In this document: piece by piece, positions 27,615 through 36,534 of the stretch
Layout of the letters: the number at the start of each line of letters is the position of its first letter
Position numbering within the stretch: the stretch's first letter is position 1
DNA from: Roseicella aerolata
GTDB lineage: Bacteria; Pseudomonadota; Alphaproteobacteria; Acetobacterales; Acetobacteraceae
Length of the DNA: 64,000 nucleotides
Assembly: GCF_020523605.1 (NCBI RefSeq)
Contig: NZ_JAJAQI010000010.1
Coordinates: 1 to 64,000 of the forward strand
Reading direction: 5' to 3'
The notes under the pieces: model-generated
What the model saw: only the letters and a program-made list of their open reading frames with translations
Told to the model about the DNA's origin: nothing
Database searches by the model: none
Program-made: the position numbers and the translations under genes

Positions 27615-28157
27615 ATGCCGGAGCCTAGCCCACCGCTGATTCTCACCCTCGGCCTGGATGCAGAGACGCAGTCCTGGCTGGAGGCGCTGCGGCGGACGCA
27701 TTTCCCGCCGGCGCGCAACCTGGTGCCGGCGCATGTCACGCTGTTCCATGCCTTGCCGGGGGAGGAGGAGGCGGCGATCCGCGCGGCGATCGCCGCCGAA
27801 TGCGCGGCGCTGCCGCCCTCCCGCGTCCGGGTCGGGCCGCCGCGCTCGCTCGGCCGCGGCGTGGCGCTGGAGGTCGGCGCGCCGGCGATCGCCACGCTGC
27901 GCGACCGGCTGGCGGAGCGCTGGCGCTGCTGGCTGACGGCGCAGGACCGGCAGCGCTGGCGGCCGCATGCGACGGTGCAGAACAAGGTCTCGCCGGAGCG
28001 GGCGCGGGCGCTTTTCGTCACCCTCTCGGCCGTGCTGCCGGTGCGGGAGGCGCGGGCGGAATCGCTGCTGCTCTGGCGCTATCGCGGCGGCCCGTGGGAG
28101 GCGCTGGAGCGCATCCCCTTCACCGCCGAGGTCTATCCACGGGAGGTGATCCTGTGA
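27615..28157 (+). CDS. 2'-5' RNA ligase family protein
   Basis: A 180-residue 2H phosphoesterase-fold protein with the two H-x-T motifs: HVTLFHAL at about residue 38 and HATVQNKV at about residue 118. Relatives act on 2'-5' or cyclic phosphate RNA ends. ATG 27615 has GGAGCG upstream. A short downstream gap separates it from the convergent M20 peptidase. Confidence 0.82.
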   Translation: MPEPSPPLILTLGLDAETQSWLEALRRTHFPPARNLVPAHVTLFHALPGEEEAAIRAAIAAECAALPPSRVRVGPPRSLGRGVALEVGAPAIATLRDRLAERWRCWLTAQDRQRWRPHATVQNKVSPERARALFVTLSAVLPVREARAESLLLWRYRGGPWEALERIPFTAEVYPREVIL

Positions 28158-28210
28158 TCGCGCCGGCCCGCCCCCAGGCGGCCCGGCCCGGTCCGGCTCG
28201 CGCCGCCTGA

Positions 28211-29344
28211 TCAGGCCAGCTGCAGCAGGCCGGCGATCAGCTTCGCCCGCGGCACCAGGCTGTCGATCAGCAGGTGCTCCTCCAGCGTATGCCCGCCCGC
28301 GCCCTGTACGCCGAGCCCGTCCAGCGTCGGGATGCCCATGGCGCCGGTGAAGTTGCCGTCCGAGCCGCCCCCCGCGCTCTGGTGGCTGATGTCGAAGCCG
28401 ATCTGCTGCGCGATCCGCCGCGCCGTGCCGTAGAGCGCCATCACGCGCTCATCCGGCTCCCAGACCGGCCGCGTCACGCCGCGCGTCACCACCAGCTGCA
28501 CGTCGTTGCCGGTCGGGCGCAGGGCCAGCATCTTCTCCACCGCCTCGTCCAGGTCCTCCTGCCGCTTGGCCATGGAGAGGCTCTCCGCGTCGCATGTGGT
28601 GGCGACGCAGTTCACCCATTGCCCGCCATGGATGACGCCGACGGAATAGGTCACGGCGTCGGAGGTCATCGCCTCGATCGCCACCACCTGGCGGCACATC
28701 TCGCGGATGGCGGACCGGCCATCGGCCAGCCGCGCGCCGGCATGGCTCGGCCGGCCGATGGTGCGCAGATTGAAGCGGGCGATGGCGTAGCGGCCTGTCA
28801 CCACGCCGCCATCCGGTCGCGCCGGCTCCGGCACCAGCACCACGGCATGGCGCGCCGCCTCGGCCTCGATCAGGTCCCGCGTCGAGGGGCTGCCGATCTC
28901 CTCGTCGCTGGTCAGCAGCACCGTCACGGGCCGGCTTGTCGTGATGCCCGCCCTGATGAGCTGGCGGATGGCCTCGATGGCGATGAAATTGCCGCCCTTC
29001 ATGTCGTAGACGCCGGGGCCGTAGAGCCGGTTGCCCTCGCGCTTCCAGGGCAGGTGCTCCAGCGTGCCGATCGGGTGGACCGTGTCCAGGTGGCCCATCA
29101 CCAGGATGCCCGGCTCATGCGCCTTCGGATGCGGGAAGGTGGCGCGCACACAGTCGCCATAGCCCATGCGGCCGGGGATGGTCTCGACCCGCGCGCCCAT
29201 CAGCGCTAGGTCGCGCGCGGCGACCGCCATCATGCGGTTCACGGCGGCGGCGTCGAAGGTCGGGCTCTCGCAGTCCACCCAGGCGCGCAGGCCGGGCAGC
29301 ATCGCCTCGGCATCGAAGGGCAGGTCGAGGGCAGGCGCGGTCAT
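28211..29344 (-). CDS. M20 family peptidase, glutamate carboxypeptidase-like
   Basis: Zinc exopeptidase (377 aa). The metal and catalytic motifs are MGHLDTVHP (His, Asp), GVYDMKGG (bridging Asp), TSDEEIGS (catalytic Glu-Glu) and GGGSDGNFTG; the last His lies in GGHTLEEHLL. The dimerisation domain holds GRPSHAGARLADGRSAI. The resemblance is to carboxypeptidase G2 and ArgE/DapE relatives. No signal peptide is visible. The natural substrate is unknown. Confidence 0.88.
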   Translation of the reverse strand: MTAPALDLPFDAEAMLPGLRAWVDCESPTFDAAAVNRMMAVAARDLALMGARVETIPGRMGYGDCVRATFPHPKAHEPGILVMGHLDTVHPIGTLEHLPWKREGNRLYGPGVYDMKGGNFIAIEAIRQLIRAGITTSRPVTVLLTSDEEIGSPSTRDLIEAEAARHAVVLVPEPARPDGGVVTGRYAIARFNLRTIGRPSHAGARLADGRSAIREMCRQVVAIEAMTSDAVTYSVGVIHGGQWVNCVATTCDAESLSMAKRQEDLDEAVEKMLALRPTGNDVQLVVTRGVTRPVWEPDERVMALYGTARRIAQQIGFDISHQSAGGGSDGNFTGAMGIPTLDGLGVQGAGGHTLEEHLLIDSLVPRAKLIAGLLQLA

Positions 29345-29454
29345 CGGGCTCTCCGGATCGGGCGGCGTCGCCGGAGCCTCCCCCGCCCGCGCCGGCGCAT
29401 CAAGGGGGTGTCGGCGCTTTCCCCGACCCTGCCGCGGCCTGCTACACTGCGCCC

Positions 29455-30414
29455 ATGACCCCAGCCCCCCGCCTCATCCCACAGGCCGGCCCGTCCGTCT
29501 GGACCGGTGCCGCGCTGAACCCGGCCGACTGGATGGTGCCGATCGGCACCGAGGCGGCGGCGGAGCTGGAGGCCGCGCTGGTCGCGCTCGGCGGCCGCGT
29601 GCCGGCCGGCCCGGATGATGTCGCGCTGCCCTGCCTCGCGCCGGTGCTGCGGATGGTGGCCGAGCGGCTGGAGCATGGCCGCGGCTTCGTGCTGCTGCGT
29701 GGGCTCGATCTCGGCCGCCTTCCCGGTCCGGCCGCGGAGGCGGCGCTGCTCGTGCTCGGCGCCCATCTCGGCATCGCCCTGGCGCAGGATGAGGGCGGCT
29801 CGCTGGTCGGGCGCCTGGCCGGGCCCGGCGCCGGCACCGGCGCGCCGGTGCGCTTCCATGCCGATCCGGCGGATGCCGTCGCGCTGCTCTGCCTGCGCCA
29901 GCCGCGGGAAGGCGGGCGCGTCACGCTGGTCTCCGCGGCGGCGCTGCACAACGCGCTGCTGAAATCCGACCGTGCGGCGCTTGCCGCCCTGCATGCGGGG
30001 CTGCCGCATCGGCATGGCAGGGGCGAGACGCGGCACATCCCGGTCTTCAGCACGGCGAGCGGCAGCTTCGTCGGCCGCTATGACCGCAGCGCCCTGCTGG
30101 AGGAGGCGCTGGAGGAGGCGCAGCGCGGCGCCCTGGCCGCGTTGGATGCCGCGGCGGCGGCGCCGGGCCAGGCGCTCTCCCTCGCGCTGCATGCGGGCGA
30201 CCTGCTGTTCCTCAACCCGCACCTGGTCTGGAAGCAGATGGCCATGGGCGAGGTGCCAGCGGCGGAGGAGGCGGCGCGCGAGCTGCTCCGCCTCTGGCTG
30301 GCGACGCCGGGATCACGCGCCCTGCCGGAGAGTTTCGGCGCCGTCTTCGGGACCACCGCGGCCGGCGCCCCGCGCGGCGGCGTGCCGCAGTCCGGCGGGA
30401 TGGTCGGGGGGTAG
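29455..30414 (+). CDS. TauD/TfdA-like dioxygenase-fold protein, atypical metal site
   Basis: A 319-residue protein with the layout of Fe(II)/2-oxoglutarate dioxygenases of the TauD group. The H-x-D motif is FHADPAD (His135, Asp137), GRYDRSAL lies in the middle and RLWLATPGSRALPESF at the C-terminus is typical. At the place of the second iron-binding His (consensus VLHGR) the sequence reads VWKQM, putting Lys at residue 260. It may not bind iron normally, unless His256 takes over. It diverges from the M20 gene. Confidence 0.72.
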   Translation: MTPAPRLIPQAGPSVWTGAALNPADWMVPIGTEAAAELEAALVALGGRVPAGPDDVALPCLAPVLRMVAERLEHGRGFVLLRGLDLGRLPGPAAEAALLVLGAHLGIALAQDEGGSLVGRLAGPGAGTGAPVRFHADPADAVALLCLRQPREGGRVTLVSAAALHNALLKSDRAALAALHAGLPHRHGRGETRHIPVFSTASGSFVGRYDRSALLEEALEEAQRGALAALDAAAAAPGQALSLALHAGDLLFLNPHLVWKQMAMGEVPAAEEAARELLRLWLATPGSRALPESFGAVFGTTAAGAPRGGVPQSGGMVGG

Positions 30415-30537
30415 GGCCATCGGCGCCTCGCGGCGGATCGGATGCCGTGCCGGAACCGGCGGGGATGGCCTTTCCGCTGCCTGTGGCGGATGGGCGCACC
30501 ACAGGGCGGATCGGGGCAAGCCCCGGCGGCCAGGCGC

Positions 30538-31320
30538 TCAGACGAGGATGAAATCGCCCATCTTGAGGGTATGGACCCCGATGAGGTCGATATAGGCATT
30601 CGGGCCGCTGGGCACGCCGGGATTGTTGAAGAAGGGTGCCCAGACCTCGACCCGCGTGTGCTCGCCCTGCACCTCCCAGCGCACCTGCAGGCGGCTGGAA
30701 TCGGTGAACTCGCCCTGGCCCAGATACTCGACGGGCTTGTTGAAGATGCGCGCGAAGCCCGTCAGGTCGAGGCGATCCACGCCGTCCTGGAAGTCGGTGA
30801 TCACATCGCCCTTGTCGAGGACCGGGAGCTTGGCCTGCGCGTGCAGCCGGCCGAAGGCGAAGACATCCGCCCCGGCGCCGCCGGTCATGGTATCGGTCCC
30901 CGTCCCGCCATCGAGATGGTCGTTGCCATGACCGCCACGCAGCAGGTCCCTGCCGCCGCCGCCGAAGAGGTGGTCCTTGCCATGGCCGCCCTCCAGCGTG
31001 TCCGCGCCGTCGGACTCGTCCAGATAGGCATGGGGCTTGCCGTCAAGGACGCCTGACCCGTACAGCCAGTCATTCCCATCTCCGCCGCTCAGCCTGTCGG
31101 ACCCATAGCCGCCGAAGACGGTGTCGTTCCCTTTGCCGCCCTGGATCAGATTGCTGGTCCTGATCTCGAAGCTGTGCGTGCTCTCACCGGGGAAGGGCGG
31201 GCGCGGACCGTTCGGGCCGTCACCGTAGATAAGGTCGTTCCCGCTGCCGCCCGATATGATGTCGGACTTGGGCGTTCCCTTGATCTTGTCGTTGCCCTTG
31301 GTTCCGAAAATCACGGCCAT
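30538..31320 (-). CDS. Short RTX-type calcium-binding protein
   Basis: A 260-residue protein made almost wholly of RTX nonapeptides (GGSGNDLIYG, GGKGNDTVFG, GGDGNDWLYG, GGHGNDHLDG, GGAGADVFAFG). The C-terminus DVITDFQDGVDRLDLTGF is typical of type I secretion substrates. There is no catalytic domain. I chose ATG 31320 because the protein then begins MAVIFGTKGNDKIKG, the usual RTX start; ATG 31380 is an alternative. No HlyB/HlyD/TolC genes are adjacent. It is likely secreted or surface-attached. Confidence 0.83.
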   Translation of the reverse strand: MAVIFGTKGNDKIKGTPKSDIISGGSGNDLIYGDGPNGPRPPFPGESTHSFEIRTSNLIQGGKGNDTVFGGYGSDRLSGGDGNDWLYGSGVLDGKPHAYLDESDGADTLEGGHGKDHLFGGGGRDLLRGGHGNDHLDGGTGTDTMTGGAGADVFAFGRLHAQAKLPVLDKGDVITDFQDGVDRLDLTGFARIFNKPVEYLGQGEFTDSSRLQVRWEVQGEHTRVEVWAPFFNNPGVPSGPNAYIDLIGVHTLKMGDFILV

Positions 31321-31719
31321 AATGCTGGATTCCTGCAAATGCGCGGCGATGTCCCGCAGGATTTCTGTATGAGACGGCATGCGGTTCCGCGAATGGCGGT
31401 TGCGTGAGCAAACCTATTGCAGGGGCTTGTCTGTGCGCTGACGCACACCGGATGATGCGCCGGCCTTGGTGGTGCCCGCCGGATGAAGAGCTCACCGCGA
31501 AGTCGGTCGGGGGCATGGCGAGGCCCGGCCGGTGCGGGCGCCGGGCACGCATCGCGAGAGGGCGGGTGCCGATCGCCAGGCGCATCCGGCATGCCGATAT
31601 GCGGGGCGCCACCGCGCCCGGCGGGCCATGGCCGGGTGCCCCGGGCTGCTGCACTATCGGCGCGGCGGCGCCCCGACCCTGCATCGCGCCGCCGGGAACG
31701 GACCGACGGAGCTGGCGCG
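31321..31719. promoter_or_regulatory. 399-bp divergent intergenic region
   Basis: It separates the RTX gene from the racemase-family gene and must carry both promoters. The first 120 bases are AT-richer than the surroundings. The racemase ribosome site is GGAGC shortly before 31720. No gene is seen. Confidence 0.4.
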
Positions 31720-32454
31720 ATGCGGCTGCTGGTGGCGAATGCCAATACGACCGAGGCGATCACCGAGCTCTGCGCGGCGGCGGCGCGCGGCGCGGCCAGC
31801 CCGGGGACGGAGATCGTCCCCGCCACCCCACGCTTCGGTCCTGCGGTGATTTCGACCCGGGCGGAGGGCGTTATCGCCGCGCATGGCCTGCTCTCGCTGC
31901 TGGCGCAGCATGCCGGCACGGTCGATGGCGTGCTGCTCGCCGTCTCCCATGACACGGCGCTGGAGGCGGCGCGGCAGCTGCTGCCCTGCCCGGTGGTCGG
32001 CATGACGGAGGCCGCCTGCTTCGCGGCCTGCCTGCTCGGCGGGCGGTTCGGCCTCGTCACCATGGGCAGCGTCGATCCCTACCGGGAGCGCATCGCCCAG
32101 CACGGCCTCGCCACGCGCATGGCCGCGCTGCGCGGCATCGCGCTGACGCCGCAGGATGCGGTGCGGGACCCGGAGGCGGTGGCCAAGCAGCTCGACGCCG
32201 CCATCGCCGAGCTGGTGGCGGAGGGCGCGGATGCCGTGGTGCTGGGCGGCGCAGCGCTGGCCGGCATGGGCCCGCGGCTGCAGCGGGAGGCCCGGGTGCC
32301 CCTGCTGGATGGCATTGCCTGCGGCGTGAAGCTGCTGGAGATGCTGGTGGCGCTGCGGGCACCGAAGCCCTCCACCGGCAGCTACGCACCGCCACGCGAC
32401 CGGGAGAGCCTCGGGCTCGATCCGGCGCTGGCGGCGTTGCTGCGGGGAGAGTGA
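31720..32454 (+). CDS. Asp/Glu/hydantoin racemase family protein lacking both Cys
   Basis: A 244-residue protein aligning over its whole length with hydantoin racemases: an N-terminal LLVANANTTEAIT, VVGMTEAACFAACLLGGRFGLVT in the middle and DGIACGVKLLEML at the C-terminus. The two catalytic cysteines are absent. The first site reads LLAVSHDTAL (Val75 for Cys) and the second VVLGGAAL (Gly177 for Cys). A classical two-base racemase reaction is therefore unlikely. ATG 31720 was chosen from the family N-terminus. Confidence 0.78.
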   Translation: MRLLVANANTTEAITELCAAAARGAASPGTEIVPATPRFGPAVISTRAEGVIAAHGLLSLLAQHAGTVDGVLLAVSHDTALEAARQLLPCPVVGMTEAACFAACLLGGRFGLVTMGSVDPYRERIAQHGLATRMAALRGIALTPQDAVRDPEAVAKQLDAAIAELVAEGADAVVLGGAALAGMGPRLQREARVPLLDGIACGVKLLEMLVALRAPKPSTGSYAPPRDRESLGLDPALAALLRGE

Positions 32455-32773
32455 GGCGGTCACGGCCAGGCGATCCGTGCGGCCAAGCGCGGCGCCTGGG
32501 GGCCGCGCCGGCCGAGGGGCGGTTCGTATGCTGCCGCACGCACCGGAATATGAGTGGCGCCCTGGCCCGGTACAGGCGCATTGATGCGGCGCGCGCCCAA
32601 TGCCGCCCGGTACTGCCCCGGAAGCGACACCGTTGCGGTTCGGTGCGGCCGCCGCTGCGGCGCATCGCCTTGCCCTGGCCGGGCTGACACCCGTCGGGGC
32701 GCCATGAGCCGCCGGACAGCGCCTCTCGACAGGCATTCTGCACTGCCTGCCCAGCCAAGGAATCTCCCTGAAG
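32455..32773. other. 319-bp intergenic stretch, no gene recognised
   Basis: It lies between two plus-strand genes. I see no terminator with a T-run and no repeat copy. AAGGA before 32774 is the likely ribosome site of the next gene. Confidence 0.4.
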
Positions 32774-34186
32774 TTGAACCTATTGCTGCCTCCCTCCAGA
32801 TCCGCCGCCCAGCCCCTGCATCAGATCGGCCCCTGGCTGGATCGGAATACCCGCCTCGCGCTCATGCTCATTCTCCTCCTCGCGCTGCTGCCCGGCGCGA
32901 TGATGCTGTGGCGGCTGGGGCCCGGCGCCTGGGACACGCCGGGCCTCTGGTCGGAGATCGCGCTGAACCTGGCCAACGGGCGGGGCTATGTGAGCTGCGA
33001 GCCGGACTATTTCCCCTTCTGCGCGGCGGCCGATCAGGTGACCGCGGCACGCGAGCCCTTGCCGGTGCTGGTCTTCGCGGCCCTCGCCGGCCTGTTCGGC
33101 AACCTGCAGCCGGCCGGGATGATCCTGGCCTGGATGCTGAACCTGCTGATCCTGATCGGCACCTTCTCAATTGCCCGGGAGTTGGGCGGCCCGCGTCCGG
33201 CGCTGCTCGCGGCGCTGATCTGGGCGCTCTACCTGCCGGCCGTCCGCATCTTCTATCCGAACATTGCCGGCGATGCCTTCGCGACCCTGAGCGTCACGGG
33301 GGCGCTGCTCTTCTTCCTGCGCGCCGCCGCGACCGGCCGCTCGCGCGACTGGATCATCTGCGGCCTGTGCCTGGGCCTCAGCGTGCTCTCGCGTTCCTCC
33401 GCCATTATCCTGATCCCGGTCCTGGCGGTCTGTACGCTTATGCTGCGGCGGCCGGGCGGCGGCCCGCTCGCCCGCTCCGCCGGGGCGAGGCTCCGGCCGG
33501 CGGTGCTGCTGGTCTGTGCCTCGGTCACGCTGCTGCTGCCCTGGATGGCGCGCAACTACCTGGCCTTCGACCGCGTGGTCATCGGCACCACCCTGGCCGG
33601 CTACAATCTCTATCGCCACAACGCGATGCTCCCGACCGGGGATCACCTGAATTATGTCGGCCCGGAGGACGGGCATCGTCTGATGCAGGATCTGCTGGCA
33701 CGCCGACCGGATCTGCGGGGAACGGAGAACGAGGCGCAGATGGACGCGGTGTATCGGCAGGAAGCCCTGCGCATCATCTCCGACAATCCGGGAAGGTATC
33801 TCGGCCTGTCCGCCTACCGGTTCGTGCTCCTGTGGTTCAACTGGGGGGTCGAGGCGACCTACGGCCACAAGCATGCGGACCTTCTGGATGTCGCAACCAT
33901 GGTCCAGCAGGGCGTGCTGTTGCTCCTCGGCCTGATCGGGGCGCTGGTCGGCGGCTGGCGCGCGCGGCCGCTGACCTTCAGCATCGGCGCCTTCGTCCTG
34001 CTGCATCTGGCCGTGATGGGGCGCCTCTATCACCTGATGCCGGTGATGCCGCTGGTCGTCGCCCTGGGCGCGCTCGGGGCCGTCTGGCTGCTGCAGCGGG
34101 TGCGGGCGCCACGGCATCCGGTCGCGCTGCCGGTTGCGGGAGGCTCGGAGCAGATCGCGGACGGGCGCCAGGGTTCGGGTGCATGA
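32774..34186 (+). CDS. GT39/ArnT-like membrane glycosyltransferase
   Basis: Integral membrane protein (470 aa) with about ten helices. An acidic/aromatic segment after the first helix (DTPGLWSEIALNLANGRGY) and the layout of the dolichyl-phosphate-mannose mannosyltransferase/ArnT group are visible. Such enzymes use lipid-linked sugars to glycosylate periplasmic acceptors. The start is TTG at 32774. The final residues (from about SEQIADG) and the stop come from repeat copy D. Donor and acceptor are unknown. Confidence 0.72.
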   Translation: MNLLLPPSRSAAQPLHQIGPWLDRNTRLALMLILLLALLPGAMMLWRLGPGAWDTPGLWSEIALNLANGRGYVSCEPDYFPFCAAADQVTAAREPLPVLVFAALAGLFGNLQPAGMILAWMLNLLILIGTFSIARELGGPRPALLAALIWALYLPAVRIFYPNIAGDAFATLSVTGALLFFLRAAATGRSRDWIICGLCLGLSVLSRSSAIILIPVLAVCTLMLRRPGGGPLARSAGARLRPAVLLVCASVTLLLPWMARNYLAFDRVVIGTTLAGYNLYRHNAMLPTGDHLNYVGPEDGHRLMQDLLARRPDLRGTENEAQMDAVYRQEALRIISDNPGRYLGLSAYRFVLLWFNWGVEATYGHKHADLLDVATMVQQGVLLLLGLIGALVGGWRARPLTFSIGAFVLLHLAVMGRLYHLMPVMPLVVALGALGAVWLLQRVRAPRHPVALPVAGGSEQIADGRQGSGA

Positions 34187-34245
34187 ATCTGCCCGGGAAT
34201 CGATCTGCTGCAGCGGATTGCGTTCAGTTCTGAACGCAATCCGCC
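34147..34245 (+). repeat. Dispersed two-hairpin repeat, copy D
   Basis: GGAGCAGATCGCGG opens the unit. GCATGAATCTGCCCGG matches the middle of copy A. The second hairpin is a perfect 14-bp palindrome, CGGATTGCGTTCAG at 34214-34227 paired with 34230-34243, with a TT loop; its core is identical to copy A. The stop codon of the GT39 gene (34184-34186) lies inside. Confidence 0.9.
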
Positions 34246-34281
34246 GGTGCCGGCCCGGAACCGGGCCGTTGACGGCGCCGG

Positions 34282-34323
34282 CCGGGCGTGGTGCGCCGCC
34301 CGTGTGGCGCGCACCACGCCCGG
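34282..34323. terminator. Long perfect stem-loop between convergent genes
   Basis: CCGGGCGTGGTGCGC at 34282-34296 pairs over 15 bases with 34309-34323 around a 12-base loop, between the convergent ends of the GT39 gene and a Bug gene. There is no T-run, so it is a probable bidirectional 3' structure rather than a textbook terminator. Confidence 0.5.
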
Positions 34324-34489
34324 GCCTGCCGGCATTCTTGCCGACGGATCCCGTATCGCCCATTCCGGCCAAGGACCTGCGCAACGCATCCGGGGACGGC
34401 GGCAAATTCCGGACAACAACTCCCGCGGGCTTGCCAGGGAGAGAGGGCCTGGCCGGCCTGCGTTCCCTGGCCAGGCCGCGACGTCCCGC

Positions 34490-35476
34490 TCAGTCCAGAG
34501 TCGCGCCCGAGATCTTCACCACCTCCGACCACTTCGCGTTCTCGGCGGTGATGAACTGCGCGAAGGCCTCGGGCCCGAGCGGGCGTGGGGCGCTGCCAAC
34601 CTCGCGCAGCTTGGCCCGCACCGGCTCCTCGGAGAGGGCCTGCAGCAGGGTGGCGGAGAGGCGGTCGATGACCGGCTTCGGCGTCTTCGCCGGCGCCTGC
34701 ACGCCGAACCAGGCCACCGCCTCGAAGCCGCGCAGGCCGAGATCGGCGCCGGCCTCGGCGACGGTCGGCACCTCCGGCGCGGTGAACCAGCGCTCCTTCG
34801 AGGTGACGGCGAGCAGCCGGAGGGCCCCGGACTGGAGATGCGGCAGGTAGGAGGGCAGGTTGTCCACCGCCACCTGCAGCCGTCCGGCCAGGATCTCCGG
34901 GATCACGCCGCCGGTGCCGCGATAGGGCACGTGCAGCAGGTCGATCCCCGCGCGGGACTTCAGCAGCTCGGCCGAGAGATGGCCGGAGGTGCCGTTGCCC
35001 GGCGTGCCGTAGGTCAGCGCGCCCGGGTCCTTCTTCGCCAGCGCGATCAGTTCGGGCAGCGACTTCGCCGGCACCCCGGCATTCACGATGACGCCGTTCG
35101 CCACCTCGTTCACCAGCGCGACCGGCGCCAGGTCCTTCTGCGCGTCGAAGGGCATCCGCTTGTAGAGGAACTGGTTGATGCTGGCGGTGCCGATGGTCGC
35201 CATCAGCAGGGTGTGGCCGTCCGGCTCCGCCTTGGCCACCGCATCGGCACCGATATTGCCGCCGGCGCCGGGGCGGTTGTCCACCACCATGGGCTGGCCG
35301 AGCATCTCGCCGAGCCGCTCCGCGATGACGCGCCCGGTCACATCCGTGGCGCCGCCGGCCTGGAAGGGGACGATCAGGCGCATCGGGCGGTTCGGCCAGG
35401 CCGGCTGGGCGCGGAGCAGGCCGGGCGTGGCGAGGAAGGCGGCGGCGCCCAGCAGGGCGCGGCGGGTCGTGAGCAT
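34490..35476 (-). CDS. Bug/TctC family solute receptor (array member 4)
   Basis: Exported receptor (328 aa): MLTTRRALLGAAAFLATPGLLRAQ signal, MRLIVPFQAGGATDVTGRVI, VVDNRPGAGGNIGADAVAKA, HVPYRGTGGVIPEILAGRLQ and the C-terminal EVVKISGATLD. It is the most downstream and most divergent of four tandem receptors, 61 bases after the previous stop. No TctA/TctB genes flank the array. The ligand is unknown. Confidence 0.88.
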   Translation of the reverse strand: MLTTRRALLGAAAFLATPGLLRAQPAWPNRPMRLIVPFQAGGATDVTGRVIAERLGEMLGQPMVVDNRPGAGGNIGADAVAKAEPDGHTLLMATIGTASINQFLYKRMPFDAQKDLAPVALVNEVANGVIVNAGVPAKSLPELIALAKKDPGALTYGTPGNGTSGHLSAELLKSRAGIDLLHVPYRGTGGVIPEILAGRLQVAVDNLPSYLPHLQSGALRLLAVTSKERWFTAPEVPTVAEAGADLGLRGFEAVAWFGVQAPAKTPKPVIDRLSATLLQALSEEPVRAKLREVGSAPRPLGPEAFAQFITAENAKWSEVVKISGATLD

Positions 35477-35537
35477 GGAACGTCTCCGGCTGGGGCGGGC
35501 GGGTTACTCCCCGCCGGCCGCAGCCGCAACCCGTGGG

Positions 35538-36530
35538 TCAGTCCACCGTTGCGCCGGAAATGCGCACCACCTCGGCCCATTTGGCGATTTCGGCGCGGAC
35601 GAAGGCGGTGAAGGCCTCCGGCGTCGTGCCGCCATCCGGCGTGAGGCCGGGCGGGTCGGCGCCGAGCTCGGCCAGGCGGGCGCGGTAGGACGGTTCCCTG
35701 GTCGCGGCATCGATCGCCTCGCCGAGCAGCGTTACGATCCCGCGCGGGGTGCGGGCCGGCGCCTGCACGCCGAACCAGGACGTCGCCTCGAAGCCCGGCA
35801 GGCCGCTCTCGGCGACGGTCGGGATATCGGGCAAGGCGGGGGAGCGCTGCGTGCTGGTCACGGCCAGGGCGCGCAGCCGCCCCTCCCGGACATGGCCGAT
35901 GCAGGACGGGATGTTGTCGCAGCCCACCTCCAGCCGTCCGGCCACCGCCTCCACCAGCATCGGCCCGGCGCCGCGGAAGGGCACGTGGGAGACGGCGATG
36001 CCGGCGCGGTGCCTGAACAGTTCCATGGTCAGATGCGGGCTGCCGCCGCTGCCGGCGCTGCCATAGTTCATCGCGCCCGGCCGGGCCTTCGCCAGGGCGA
36101 TGAATTCCGCAAGGGTCCGCGCCGGCACGGAGGGATGCACGAAGAGGACATTCGGCACCCGCATCAGCAGGCCGATCTCGGCGAAATCGTCCGGCTGCAC
36201 CGGCATGCGCGCGCCGAACAGCGTGTAGTTGATGCTGCCGGTGCCGACATTGGTGGCGTGCAGGGTGTAGCCGTCCGGCTCGGCACGGGCGACCTGCTCG
36301 GCGGCGATGTTGCCGGTGGCGCCGGGGCGGTTCTCCACCGCGACGGGCTGGCCGAGGCGCGGCGCCAGGCGCTCCGCGATCAGCCGCGCCGCGATATCGG
36401 TGGTGCCGGCCGGCGGGAAGCCGACGACCAGGCGAATCGGCCGTGCCGGCCAGGGGGCCGCGCCGGTGCCCTGAGCCGACGCGATGCCCGGCAGGAGCAG
36501 CGGCGCGGCAAGCAGGGACCGGCGGCGCAT
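35538..36530 (-). CDS. Bug/TctC family solute receptor (array member 3)
   Basis: Exported receptor (330 aa): signal MRRRSLLAAPLLLPGIASAQ, IRLVVGFPPAGTTDIAARLI, VENRPGATGNIAAEQVARA, HVPFRGAGPMLVEAVAGRLE. It shares GTTDIAARLIAERL and the C-terminus EIAKWAEVVRISGATVD with member 1, so the array arose by duplication. ATG 36530 lies four bases after the previous stop, with GGAG in that gene's last codons as ribosome site. Confidence 0.88.
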   Translation of the reverse strand: MRRRSLLAAPLLLPGIASAQGTGAAPWPARPIRLVVGFPPAGTTDIAARLIAERLAPRLGQPVAVENRPGATGNIAAEQVARAEPDGYTLHATNVGTGSINYTLFGARMPVQPDDFAEIGLLMRVPNVLFVHPSVPARTLAEFIALAKARPGAMNYGSAGSGGSPHLTMELFRHRAGIAVSHVPFRGAGPMLVEAVAGRLEVGCDNIPSCIGHVREGRLRALAVTSTQRSPALPDIPTVAESGLPGFEATSWFGVQAPARTPRGIVTLLGEAIDAATREPSYRARLAELGADPPGLTPDGGTTPEAFTAFVRAEIAKWAEVVRISGATVD

Positions 36531-36534
36531 GGCG

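Noticed and set aside
15181-34245. A CRISPR array made of the recurring repeat
   Set aside because: The copies are kilobases apart, imperfect, in both orientations and without regular spacers or cas genes.
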